From assembly GCA_016707525.1 (NCBI GenBank), contig JADJHP010000001.1, positions 372,001 through 436,000 on the forward strand: 64,000 nucleotides of DNA, in the 5' to 3' direction. The position numbers and the translations under genes were made by a program. A model generated the notes under the pieces. That model made no database searches. It was given only the letters and a program-made list of their open reading frames with translations, and was not told the DNA's origin. Position 1 is the stretch's first letter. Every line of letters begins with the position of its first letter. The DNA is from Ignavibacteriota bacterium. GTDB taxonomy: Bacteria; Bacteroidota; Ignavibacteria; UBA10030; UBA6906. Positions 35,101 to 43,897 of this stretch are shown here, one piece after another.

Positions 35101-36215
35101 CCCAGCTCGCGTATCCGCGCGGCTACGCACGGGTCGACAGCATCAACGGCGAACCGGTGGATAGTGTCGGCGGTGCGCCGCGCAGCACCCCGATCGTACT
35201 GAAGGCGATGAGCAAGGTGACCGTCGGCGGCACGATCCGGAATGCCGGCAACAGGATCGATTCAACGTTCAACGGCGTTGTGCAGTTGCATGTGAATGAT
35301 GTGAGCCGGGAACAGTTGATCGTGAACTTCGTCCCGGGCAGGAACTGGGCATACACCTCCACCGGCGGAACGATCTACCGGGGGGAGAATTCCGTGAATG
35401 CCGGCCGCTTCCGTGCGACGTTCATGGTGCCGAAGGATATCTCCTACGCGGACACGACCGGCCGGGGCCGCCTGGTTGCCTACTTCTCCGGCGCCGGGTC
35501 GGATGGAGCGGGGTTCACCGGCATGGTGCGGGTGGGCGGGACCGATACATCGGCGATCAATGACGGCACCGGGCCGTCGATGCAGATATACCTGAACTCC
35601 CGGGCATTCAGACCGGGGGACGTGGTGACCGAAGCACCGACCCTGCTTGTCGATCTCCGGGACTCGAGCGGCGTGAATACGTCCACCGCCGGTATCGGGC
35701 ACCGAATCGAGGCATGGGTCAATGGTGCCACGCAGAGCAAGGACCTCACCGAGAATTACACGAGCACGCTGGATGACTTCCGCGCCGGAACGGTGGAGTA
35801 CCCGCTGACCGGTCTCGCGTCCGGCAAGAACACCATCCGTATCAGGGCGTGGGACTCGCAGAACAACTCGTCCGTAGCCGAGACCTTCTTCGAGGTTGCG
35901 AGTTCCGGGAACCTGAGCATCAACGACGTCTTCAATTATCCGAACCCCTTCGCAGGCGAGACACAGTTCACGTTCCGGCAGAATTTGAGCGATCCACTCG
36001 ATGTGGACGTGAAGATCTATACGATCGCCGGGCGCCTGATCCAGGCGCTGCACACCATCACGGCCGGCGAACCGATGGTCCGCGTGCCATGGGATGGCCG
36101 CGACCGGGATGGCGACACGCTCGCGAACGGCGTGTACCTTTATAAGCTCGTTGTACGCACCACCGATGGCCGCTTCAGCAGTGAGGCCCTCGGCAAATTG
36201 ACCGTGTTGCGCTAG
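32121..36215 (+). CDS. porU: type IX secretion sortase PorU (C25 peptidase)
   Basis: Cell-surface gingipain-like enzyme of 1364 residues that removes the C-terminal signal of T9SS cargo and attaches it to the surface. The catalytic pair is His865 in ILNYSGHGNPKVWAHE and Cys900 in LFILATCNFSQFDDP. A caspase-like core surrounds them (VLFLGGASYDYKN, MVFGRISARTVREANVVV). The C-terminus has its own FlgD-like sorting domain with FNYPNPFAGETQFTF and ANGVYLYKLVV. A signal peptide (VRVAMIALVTAMLWPVCLPAASA) is present. GTG 32121 is preferred because GGGAGG lies 11 nt upstream; ATG 32142 is the alternative. It is followed directly by porV. Confidence 0.92.
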   Translation: MRPVRFHMVRVAMIALVTAMLWPVCLPAASAGEAAAASARTGVPTPDIRVLNSTPSVLVLEYTPRYTSIDTVVVDGRTCIRFNIGEGKGSASPDDHGIPDLVRRVAGIAFPTPGAASVRVLAADHEERKGVDLLPVPQIRYRDGMPEMSVYAEDREAYARSGFAPAAIAEAGMPAQVRSLLIGPVTFTPIQYDPVARTVRLYSRIVVEVTFAPGIAQAIDEADVRLLGSGIVNASMLSSMPRATRTLAKTMLTSSVLASGDWYRLAVTEEGIYKLDAASLTAMGITVASLDPRTIRIYGNGGYELSENPGDARPSDLVENAIYVEGEADGQLGSSDFILFYGRSPRGWTYAPARRTWDHYLNHYTETNYYWLTFGGARGKRMADQPSSAMTPSVVVEKFTDMVAIEEEKVNKLNSGKAWYGQSISGPSGSFTHVTPLPGLVANDVINYRYTLVAHDETYPRFTVREGTTVLGSHALPSSSEASYQYAHAATFEASASSSLSGTSSQFSVSFQSSSAASEAWIDWVEILYPRMLWGVNNALRFRSPDATGIAEYMLQQFTSKPMVFNVSDPANVRLISGVAGSYTFRDTLWAGRVTEYWATSVGAWKSIAGAQKVANQDLRGYAGGADFIILTSEEFKSVADRIKTFREQPTNGGLKSIVVDVANVYNEFGGGLPDISAIRDYLKYAYDTWTVKPTFVLFLGGASYDYKNILGSKSSYVPTWQSIESRNEISSYATDDFFSRFTQGAPPSMVFGRISARTVREANVVVDKTIRYRAEGADDGWKMRILYVGDDSWTSEGEDGTMHSDDAETLSSPAYTPDEFEKKKIYIAEYPTVFTAQGRRKPGAAQDIIDQVNQGVLILNYSGHGNPKVWAHEMIFEVNTSIPPMVNANRLALFILATCNFSQFDDPRNYTGSELLLNKTDGGAIGVVSASRKVYASSNRDLNLGTYRRMFLRDAYGRVVVDRPATALFLYKVTGGGEPVNDAKYLYMGDPTTQLAYPRGYARVDSINGEPVDSVGGAPRSTPIVLKAMSKVTVGGTIRNAGNRIDSTFNGVVQLHVNDVSREQLIVNFVPGRNWAYTSTGGTIYRGENSVNAGRFRATFMVPKDISYADTTGRGRLVAYFSGAGSDGAGFTGMVRVGGTDTSAINDGTGPSMQIYLNSRAFRPGDVVTEAPTLLVDLRDSSGVNTSTAGIGHRIEAWVNGATQSKDLTENYTSTLDDFRAGTVEYPLTGLASGKNTIRIRAWDSQNNSSVAETFFEVASSGNLSINDVFNYPNPFAGETQFTFRQNLSDPLDVDVKIYTIAGRLIQALHTITAGEPMVRVPWDGRDRDGDTLANGVYLYKLVVRTTDGRFSSEALGKLTVLR

Positions 36216-36268
36216 TCGCACCCGACGTGGTCATTGTCTATCTTGATCGATCAGGAGGAGTTGTTCAC

Positions 36269-37393
36269 ATGAAAACGCAGAATCGGGTACCACAATTCAT
36301 CGCGCTGCTCCTTGTGGCGTTCGCGCTGGCAGGCCTTGTGTCAGAGGCGCGCGCTCAGGGTGAGTCGGCTGTGCCCTTCCTGCTCATCGCCCCGAACTCG
36401 CGTGCCTCCGGTATGGGTGAATCCGGAACCGGGACGGTGGACGATGCGTCGGCGATCTATTGGAACCCTGCGGCCCTTGCATTCTTGAAGGGGCAGGAGG
36501 TCAGTATCACGCATGCCAACTGGCTGCCGCAGTTCAATCTGCCGGACCTCTTCTACGACCACCTGAATTACCGAATGGACGTCGACGCTATCGGCGGGAC
36601 CGTTGGTGCCAGTGTGACCTACCTGAGCCTCGGTGAGTTCGCGGTCACCAATTCGTCGGGCCCGACGGTCATCGACAAGTTCAAATCGTTCGAGTATGCG
36701 GTGACGGTGGGATATGCAACGAAGGCTTCCGAGGATCTCGGCATCGGCGTGAACGTCCGCTACATTCATAGCGCCCTCTCGCCGATCGGGACCGAGTCGG
36801 AACAGGGGAACGGGATCTCGTCGACCGTCAGCGCCGACCTTGCGCTCATGTACCGTCCGGTGAAGCTGGAGGTTCCCTTGCTCGGCGACATCGGGAATGC
36901 GTTCAGTGTTGGCGTGAATCTGTCCAACCTTGGCCCGAAGGTGACCTATGTGGACGCCGATCAGGCGGATCCGCTCCCGACGAACCTGCGTATCGGCCTC
37001 GGGTATAAGCTGCTCAACGATGAATACAATAACCTGACCCTGGGCTTCGATTTCAGCCGCCTGCTGGTGCGCCGGCGCGATGACCAGACGTCCGATCCGT
37101 TCTACAAGGCGCTGTTCAGTGCGTGGGGCGATGGCTCGGGCATGAAGAAAGTGATCGTCAGCGGTGGTGCCGAGTACTGGTATGGCGCCCCCCGGCTCAT
37201 CGCGCTGCGCCTTGGCTACTTCTACGAGCATCCGGATTATGGCGCACGCAAGTTCCTCACCTTCGGCGCCGGTATCCGGTACGATATCTACGGCTTCGAC
37301 TTCAGCTACATTTCCGCGGCGGATGGTCATCCGCTCTCTGATACGATCAGGTTCTCGCTGCTGATCGCATGGGGTGGAGAAGAGTCGAAATAA
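36269..37393 (+). CDS. porV: type IX secretion outer-membrane protein PorV
   Basis: FadL-like outer-membrane barrel of 374 residues that shuttles T9SS cargo from the SprA translocon to PorU. A signal peptide (FIALLLVAFALAGLVSEARA) is followed by FLLIAPNSRASGMGESGTG and DDASAIYWNPAALAFL, the classic PorV start. SITHANWLPQFNLPDLFYDH and the final strands GAGIRYDIYGFDFSYI and LLIAWGG complete the barrel. AGGAGG lies upstream of ATG 36269. The porU-porV order is the usual attachment-complex pairing; the gap of 53 bp suggests one transcript. Confidence 0.94.
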   Translation: MKTQNRVPQFIALLLVAFALAGLVSEARAQGESAVPFLLIAPNSRASGMGESGTGTVDDASAIYWNPAALAFLKGQEVSITHANWLPQFNLPDLFYDHLNYRMDVDAIGGTVGASVTYLSLGEFAVTNSSGPTVIDKFKSFEYAVTVGYATKASEDLGIGVNVRYIHSALSPIGTESEQGNGISSTVSADLALMYRPVKLEVPLLGDIGNAFSVGVNLSNLGPKVTYVDADQADPLPTNLRIGLGYKLLNDEYNNLTLGFDFSRLLVRRRDDQTSDPFYKALFSAWGDGSGMKKVIVSGGAEYWYGAPRLIALRLGYFYEHPDYGARKFLTFGAGIRYDIYGFDFSYISAADGHPLSDTIRFSLLIAWGGEESK

Positions 37394-37427
37394 GCGACCT
37401 GCAACCCGAATCCGGACAATAGCGTCT

Positions 37428-40400
37428 ATGATGAACATGCTCTGGCGGGTCCTGGGCTTCGTGATGATACCGGCAGCGCTTGCCGCGCAGCCGGTATCGC
37501 ACAGCCTGATGGCTTCACCCTCCGATCTTCCGCAGGCCAGGCGTGCCGTGCGCGCCGCGGCCGATACCGTGCATGTCCTTGCCGTCATGGTCCAGTTCCA
37601 GGAGGACAAGGACGACAGGACGACAGGCAACGGTCGATTTGATACCTCCCGTGTCACTGCCGCCGATATCCCGGTGGATGCGCCACCGCGTGATCGCGAC
37701 TATTTCGATGCGCACCTCTCCTTCCTTGCGAATTATTACGCGAAGGCCTCAAAGGGGAAGGTGGTGGTCCGCTCGCAATTGATCCCTACGGTGATCACAC
37801 TCCCTGCAACGATGGTGCGCTATAGCCCTCCCAAGAATACCGGGAACACGCCGGTGGCGGACCTCGCCCGCGATGCCTGGCGCGCGGCGGATTCCCTCGG
37901 ACTCTTCGCCGCATTCTCCTCGTACGATGCCTTCGTCGTCTTCCATGCAGGCGTGGGACGCGATATCGACCTGGTCGCATCGCTCGGGTACGATCCGGCG
38001 CCCCTGGATATCCCGTCGCTCTATCTCGGCCCGTCAGCGTTCCAGGACGCGCACGGCGTGGCGGGCGTCCCGGTACGCAACGGCTCGTTCGTGATCCCGA
38101 ACTCGATCGTCATTCCGGAAACGGAAAGCCGTTCTGTGCCCGGACTCGGCGGCGATGTCTTTCTCGAGTACAGCATCAACGGTCTCCTCTGTGCTTCGCT
38201 CGGCAATTTCTTCGGCCTTCCGGATCTCTTCGATACCAAGACCGGCCGCACCGCCATCGGCCGGTTCGGCCTGATGGATGGGCAGTCGATCTTCAGTTTC
38301 AACGGCGTCTTCCCGCCGGAGCCCTCCGCCTGGGAGAAATACTGGTTGGGCTGGATCGATCCGATCGTGGTAGCGCCGGGACAGCGGACACTGTCTCTGC
38401 CGGCAGTGGCGCTCGCAGACACGGTCTATCGTATCCCGATCGGCGCCCGGGAATATTATCTGGTCGAGAACCGCAACCGCGACCCCCTCCAGAACGGCCA
38501 GCGCATCACGATGGTGTACAACGGCGCGACCGTGGTGAAGACCTATCCGCGCGACACGACCGGGTTCAATGCGTTCGATATCGCCGGGCTTCAGGGCACG
38601 GTGACCGACGTGGAGGATCTGGACTGGAGCCTTCCCGGTGGCGTTGACACGAAGGGTGTGTTTTACGACGGCGGTGTTCTGGTGTGGCATATCGATGAGA
38701 GCGTGATCGCGGCGGGACTTGCCACGAACACCGTGAACGCGAACATGAACCGCCGGGGTATCGATCTCGAAGAGGCCGATGGCTCGCAGGACCTCGGACA
38801 GGAATATGGGTTTCTCTCTGCAGGAAGCGGTAGTGAGATCGGAACGGCACTGGACTTCTGGTATGTCGGGAACGCGTCGCCGGTGAATAAGAATATCTTC
38901 AATGCCACGTCCACGCCCGGGACCGCGAGCAACGACGGCGCGATGAGTTACGTAGCGCTCAAAGACTTTAGCGCTCGCGGACCCCACATGACCGTTGGGC
39001 TGACGCTCGGCGATGGGATGAAGGGCCCCCTGGCGGGATTTCCCCGGTCGACGTCGCTCACCGGCGAGACCGGTGTTGCGATGGCGCTTCCTCCTGGTGC
39101 GCTCACGCTCTCCACGCTGAACGGCAGACCGGCAGTGTTCGTCGCGACGTCGAATGCTACGACATGGACCACACTGCCTTCGCGACCGTCGCAGAAGCAG
39201 CCTCCGCGGATCTTCGGGTGGACCGTCGATGGCCGCCCGGTACTTGCGGGAGGCTCAGCGGACGGACTCATCGCCGTGGGTGATGATTCGTCGGGGTTTT
39301 CCTCGGGTGTTGCGGTCAGCGATATCAATGGCGATGGTGTCACGGACTTCGTCGTGGCGGATGATGGGGCCTTCCGCGTCCGCGCATGGAGTCTGCGTGA
39401 TCAGAACGCCGATGGGCGTGCGGATTCTCTGTTCCGGTATCGGTTCGGAGGAAGTACGCTCGTCCCTCCGCCGGTGATCGGATCGGTCATGATCGCGACG
39501 GGCGGACTCACCAGTTATGTTCATTGGGTATCCCGGAACGCTCCCGCGCTTCGCTCGGATTTCGTTTTTCCGGGTTCGTCGGAGGATGTGGCCGGGATCG
39601 CCGTGTATCCCGCGCAGGATGCCTTCGTCGTGGCGGGTGTGCAGGGCTCGATCGCGATCACTGCGCGGACGGCAACGGGCGGCGTGGTGACCGATCTTGG
39701 CTATCGTGCGATCGGGCATCCGATCGTCGGAGCTCCATCGGTCGCCGGGACCGGAGCATCTGTACGCATCGCGGTGGCGACCCGGGACGGCCTTGTGTAT
39801 CTGCTCGATGGCGCTCTCGCGCCGGTTCCCGGCTTCCCGGTCAGCGTAGGTCAGCCGTTGTCGCTTGCTCCGGTGCTCGCGGATGTGAACGGGGATGGCA
39901 GCCGTGACGTGGTGGTCTTTGCGGGGAACAGGATCCTCGTCTGGAATGCCTCCGGGTCCATGCTCGACAATTTCCCTGTGACGCTCGACGTCGCCGACAC
40001 ACTGAACGCGGCACCGGTGGTCGCCGATGCGAATGGGGATCAGCGGGTGGATATTCTCGGGGGAACGGACCTCGGTCTGATCGTTGCATACGATCGGACG
40101 GGGAAGACCGTCGATGGATTTCCGCTCCTGGCAGGCCGCGGCAAGCAATCGATCGGTGTCACGACCGTCGCCGATTCGCTTCTGGTCTTTGCCGCATCCT
40201 CCGCCGACGGATCCGTGTCCGGCTGGCTGACGGGGAAGTCGACGTCGCCGGTTGCTGGAACGATGATGCCGTGGCCCCAGGCATGGCACGACGCCGCACA
40301 TACCGGATACGATGCCACGCCGGCCGTGGTCGCACCGCAGACGTCGGAATTCTTCCCGCCATCCCGCGCATACAACTGGCCGAACCCCGCGTATGACGGC

Positions 40401-40631
40401 AAGACCATGATACGCTATTTCGTCAAGGAAGCGGCGACGGTCACAGTGAAGATCTATGACATGGCCGGGGATCTCGTTGCAACGTTGCAGGGCCCGGGGA
40501 TCGCGGGCATGGACAACGAGGTCGCGTGGGATCTCTCCGATGTTCAGAGCGGTATCTATTTTGCTCACATTGACGCCGCAGGAACCGCCGCAAGCGGGTC
40601 GGCGGTCGTGAAAATCGCAGTCGTGAAATAA
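37428..40631 (+). CDS. secreted M6-like protein lacking the zinc motif, with FG-GAP repeats and T9SS sorting domain
   Basis: A 1067-residue exported protein. After the signal peptide it matches the M6 (immune-inhibitor-A-like) peptidase domain: VLAVMVQFQEDKDD, SFLANYYAKASKGKVVV, GLPDLFDTKTG, RFGLMDGQSIFSFNG and PSAWEKYWLGWIDPI. Where M6 enzymes have HExxH ahead of GLPDLYD, this reads ASLGNFFGLPDLFD, so both His and the Glu are gone and it cannot bind zinc in the usual way. The middle has FG-GAP/VCBS-like repeats (VAVSDINGDGVTDFVVAD, PVLADVNGDGSRDVVVF, VVADANGDQRVDILGG). The C-terminus is a FlgD-like T9SS domain (YNWPNPAYDGKTMIRYFV, SGIYFAHID). It lies 34 bp after porV. Confidence 0.82.
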   Translation: MMNMLWRVLGFVMIPAALAAQPVSHSLMASPSDLPQARRAVRAAADTVHVLAVMVQFQEDKDDRTTGNGRFDTSRVTAADIPVDAPPRDRDYFDAHLSFLANYYAKASKGKVVVRSQLIPTVITLPATMVRYSPPKNTGNTPVADLARDAWRAADSLGLFAAFSSYDAFVVFHAGVGRDIDLVASLGYDPAPLDIPSLYLGPSAFQDAHGVAGVPVRNGSFVIPNSIVIPETESRSVPGLGGDVFLEYSINGLLCASLGNFFGLPDLFDTKTGRTAIGRFGLMDGQSIFSFNGVFPPEPSAWEKYWLGWIDPIVVAPGQRTLSLPAVALADTVYRIPIGAREYYLVENRNRDPLQNGQRITMVYNGATVVKTYPRDTTGFNAFDIAGLQGTVTDVEDLDWSLPGGVDTKGVFYDGGVLVWHIDESVIAAGLATNTVNANMNRRGIDLEEADGSQDLGQEYGFLSAGSGSEIGTALDFWYVGNASPVNKNIFNATSTPGTASNDGAMSYVALKDFSARGPHMTVGLTLGDGMKGPLAGFPRSTSLTGETGVAMALPPGALTLSTLNGRPAVFVATSNATTWTTLPSRPSQKQPPRIFGWTVDGRPVLAGGSADGLIAVGDDSSGFSSGVAVSDINGDGVTDFVVADDGAFRVRAWSLRDQNADGRADSLFRYRFGGSTLVPPPVIGSVMIATGGLTSYVHWVSRNAPALRSDFVFPGSSEDVAGIAVYPAQDAFVVAGVQGSIAITARTATGGVVTDLGYRAIGHPIVGAPSVAGTGASVRIAVATRDGLVYLLDGALAPVPGFPVSVGQPLSLAPVLADVNGDGSRDVVVFAGNRILVWNASGSMLDNFPVTLDVADTLNAAPVVADANGDQRVDILGGTDLGLIVAYDRTGKTVDGFPLLAGRGKQSIGVTTVADSLLVFAASSADGSVSGWLTGKSTSPVAGTMMPWPQAWHDAAHTGYDATPAVVAPQTSEFFPPSRAYNWPNPAYDGKTMIRYFVKEAATVTVKIYDMAGDLVATLQGPGIAGMDNEVAWDLSDVQSGIYFAHIDAAGTAASGSAVVKIAVVK

Positions 40632-40643
40632 CGGGGACGTCCT

Positions 40644-43600
40644 GTGTCCGTGTACCATCGTGGTGTCGTGCTCCTCGCAGCATTCCTTCTCCTTGCCTGT
40701 CCCCTGCGCGCGCAGGAGGACTTCCCGCATCCTGAACTCTCATGGCGGACCATCGACACGAAGCATTTCTTCGTGCACTATCATGAGGGTGCGGAGCGGA
40801 CCGCCAGGGTGATCGCCAAGATCGCCGAGGACATCTACGGCCCGGTGACCTCGTTCTACGAGCACGAGCCCGATTCGAAGGTGAGCTTCATCGTCAAGGA
40901 TTATGACGACATCTCCAATGGTGCGGCGTACTTCTACGACAATCGGATCGAGATCTACGCTCCGAGCATGGATTTTGAATTGCGCGGGACCCACAACTGG
41001 TTGCGGAACGTCATCACCCATGAGTTCACGCACATCATCCAGATCCAGACCTCGATGAAGTTCGGCCGGAAGGTCCCGGCCGTGTATCTCCAGTGGCTCG
41101 GATATGAGTCCGAGCGCCGCGTGGACGTGCTCTACGGCTATCCGAACATCGTTGCCTCCTATCCCATTTCCGGTTTTGTCGTTCCGGCGTGGTTCGCCGA
41201 GGGCGTGGCGCAGCACAACCGGCGCGAGTTGCAGTACGATTACTGGGATACGCATCGCGACATGATCCTGCGGTCCTACGCCCTGGACGGGAATATGCTC
41301 ACCTGGGAGCAGATGGGTGTCTTCGGCAAGACCAGCCTCGGGAACGAGTCATCATACAATGCCGGGTTCGCATTCATCCGCTATTTCGGCGAACGTTTCG
41401 GTGAGGCGAAATTGCGGGAGGTGTCGCGCAATCTGTCCAGGTTCGATGCTGCAACCATCGATGGTGCGATCGAGAGAGCGGTGGGGATCCGTGGCGCGGA
41501 CCTGTACGACGAGTGGAAGGCCGAACTGACGCGCAGCTATCGCGAACGCGTGGCTCCTGTCCGTGCTCTGCTCCGTGAGGGGGCGGCGCTCGTGACCGAT
41601 TCTCTGTATGAGGTCATCGATCCGGGTGAGGGGATCCGGCTCGAGAGCATGATGCGGAACCCGCTCATGCCCGGCGCCGGGCGGCGCGACGCCACGGTGG
41701 GCTTTGCGAACCTCTATCCGGTATATTCACCCGACGGATCGAAGCTTGCGTTCACGAGCGCGAAGAACGGGGACTATTTCGGCCTCTCGTCGCTGTTCGT
41801 CTACGATTTCACGACGCACAAAGAAACCCTGGTGCAACCCGGCGTCCGCACCGCCCCCGCCTGGTCGCCCGATGGCACGAAACTGTACTATGGCAGGTCC
41901 GGGAGGGACAACCCCCACTGGTCGCTGCAGTTCGACATCTACGAGTATGATCTCAAGAGCGAAGAAGAACGGCGGGTTACCTTTGGACGACGTGCGATCA
42001 GTCCGACGGTTTCGCCGGATGGAGAGAAGATCGCATTCGTCGTCTCCCGCGACGGCACCGCGAACCTTGCGGTGACCAACCGCGATGGCAGCGGCTACCG
42101 GGAGATCACACTGTACGCGAACGGGGAACAGGTCTACAATCCCTGCTGGAGCCCGGATGGATCGCGGATCGTGTTCGATCACTCGATCAAGGATGGCCGG
42201 GATATCGCATGGATACGTCCGGATGGGAGCGATCTGGCATTCCTCGTCACCGGCGATGATGACCAGCGCGCAGCACGCTTTGCACCGGATGGCAAGACCT
42301 TCTGGTTCAGTGCCGACCGTGGCGGCATCTTCAATATCTACCGGTACGACATTGCGAGCCAGCGGATCGATCAGATGACGAATGTGCTGGGCGGTGCTTT
42401 TTACCCGACGGTCAGCGCCGGCGGTGACCTCGTGTATGCGGCATATACGTCGGGAGGGTACAAGATCTATCGGTACACGGCACCTCCTCCCGTGCCGGCA
42501 GGGGAACATCGCTACGAACCCGGGCCGCTGGACGGCCGATTCCCTGCACCGGTCGTCGCTTCGAATGCCCAGGGGCGGTTCGATTGGTCCGCCCTCAGAG
42601 ACTATGATGACACGAAGGGGCTGACCGATTCCTCCCGGGCCTACCGCAGCGTGTTCACAAACCTGTCCGTGGTCCCGGTCATTCGCGTGGACAACTACAA
42701 TCCGAAGAGCAAAGGCATCGATGTCATCAAGGTTGGCGCCTACGTCTTTTCGACGGACGTTCTGGACCGGACCAGTTTCTTTGCCGGTGCGACGCTGAAC
42801 GCACGGCTGGAGCGCGATCTCTTCCTGCAGTTCACGTATCGCGGCAGGCTGCCCTTGCTGTACGAGCTCGGACTCGAGCCCGTGGCATCGCTCGAGCTCT
42901 ACAACATCACGCGGAAGACGAACAATGTGATCAGTCTCCCCGCGTCGACGATCCCCGTGGATGTCGGTTACAATTTGTTGGAGGTCGACCTCGCGCTCGC
43001 GCAGCCGGTGTTCTCCCAGTTCGCGAATGCGGAGTTGAGGTTCATGCATAGCCGCTACACCTCCATCATTGAATCGTTCATCAACCCGGAGACCACTCCG
43101 CCGTCGCTCGTGTCCAGCTCCAGCGACCTGTATCTCATCGCGAACGACCTGTCGTTGACGTTCCGTGTGGATGCGCTCCTGCCGTCGCGCACTCAGGAGA
43201 TCAACCCGGTCGGACGAAAGATCAAGTTCCGGTTGGGCAGAGAGTGGAACAAGTTCAACGGGGACGGGGAGTACGAAGTGACGTCTACCGGCCTGCACCC
43301 GTTGTATAAGAATGTGAACATCACCCGCGCGGAACTGCAGTGGCGCGAATACCTACCGTTCCTTTTCAAGAACCATACCTTGTCCATGAACCTCCGGGGC
43401 GGGAGCATCATCGGTCCGCCGGTGGACGAGTTCTTTGATTTCTATGCGGGTGGGCTCATCGGCATGAAGGGCTATCCGTTCTACGCCATCGGCGGGAACG
43501 AGCTGGCAACGATGGGCGTGACATGGCGTTTCCCGCTCGTGCATAATATCGATGTGCGGCTCGCGCACCTGTACTTCGACAAGCTGTACGCTGCAGTGTT

Positions 43601-43844
43601 TGCGGATGCAGGCTATGCATGGACGGATTTCCGTCCCCGGCTCAAGGACTTCAAGAAGGATGTCGGGGTCGAGCTGCGACTGGAGTCCTTCTCGTATTAT
43701 GCCTACCCGACGCGCATCTTCCTGAGCGCGGCGTACGGGCTCGATAAGTTCGAGCGCTATATCAGGAGCAGAGACCAGTACGTAACGTACGGGCAGGAGT
43801 GGAGGATCTATTTCGGGATCCTCTTTGGATTCGAACTGGATTGA
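40644..43844 (+). CDS. three-part outer-membrane protein: zinc peptidase, TolB-like propeller, C-terminal beta-barrel
   Basis: A 1066-residue single chain with signal peptide (VVLLAAFLLLACPLRAQ). Residues 30-300 form a gluzincin-type peptidase: NVITHEFTHIIQIQ (HExxH near 126) and, about 50 residues on, VPAWFAEGVAQ with the third ligand Glu. Residues 340-610 hold at least five PD40/TolB-type blades (VYSPDGSKLAFTS, WSPDGTKLYYGRS, VSPDGEKIAFVVS, WSPDGSRIVFDHS, FAPDGKTFWFSAD). Residues 640-1066 look like a BamA/surface-antigen barrel (GGLIGMKGYPFYAIGGNEL, ending in an aromatic strand). The zinc site is intact, unlike in the gene before it. GTG 40644 starts 12 bp after the M6-like gene. Such fusions occur in Bacteroidota; the role is unknown. 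Confidence 0.8.
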   Translation: MSVYHRGVVLLAAFLLLACPLRAQEDFPHPELSWRTIDTKHFFVHYHEGAERTARVIAKIAEDIYGPVTSFYEHEPDSKVSFIVKDYDDISNGAAYFYDNRIEIYAPSMDFELRGTHNWLRNVITHEFTHIIQIQTSMKFGRKVPAVYLQWLGYESERRVDVLYGYPNIVASYPISGFVVPAWFAEGVAQHNRRELQYDYWDTHRDMILRSYALDGNMLTWEQMGVFGKTSLGNESSYNAGFAFIRYFGERFGEAKLREVSRNLSRFDAATIDGAIERAVGIRGADLYDEWKAELTRSYRERVAPVRALLREGAALVTDSLYEVIDPGEGIRLESMMRNPLMPGAGRRDATVGFANLYPVYSPDGSKLAFTSAKNGDYFGLSSLFVYDFTTHKETLVQPGVRTAPAWSPDGTKLYYGRSGRDNPHWSLQFDIYEYDLKSEEERRVTFGRRAISPTVSPDGEKIAFVVSRDGTANLAVTNRDGSGYREITLYANGEQVYNPCWSPDGSRIVFDHSIKDGRDIAWIRPDGSDLAFLVTGDDDQRAARFAPDGKTFWFSADRGGIFNIYRYDIASQRIDQMTNVLGGAFYPTVSAGGDLVYAAYTSGGYKIYRYTAPPPVPAGEHRYEPGPLDGRFPAPVVASNAQGRFDWSALRDYDDTKGLTDSSRAYRSVFTNLSVVPVIRVDNYNPKSKGIDVIKVGAYVFSTDVLDRTSFFAGATLNARLERDLFLQFTYRGRLPLLYELGLEPVASLELYNITRKTNNVISLPASTIPVDVGYNLLEVDLALAQPVFSQFANAELRFMHSRYTSIIESFINPETTPPSLVSSSSDLYLIANDLSLTFRVDALLPSRTQEINPVGRKIKFRLGREWNKFNGDGEYEVTSTGLHPLYKNVNITRAELQWREYLPFLFKNHTLSMNLRGGSIIGPPVDEFFDFYAGGLIGMKGYPFYAIGGNELATMGVTWRFPLVHNIDVRLAHLYFDKLYAAVFADAGYAWTDFRPRLKDFKKDVGVELRLESFSYYAYPTRIFLSAAYGLDKFERYIRSRDQYVTYGQEWRIYFGILFGFELD

Positions 43845-43897
43845 TGGCGGGTGGTTCGGATCGTGACATGTTCACCTCACATGGAACAGGCGATGTG

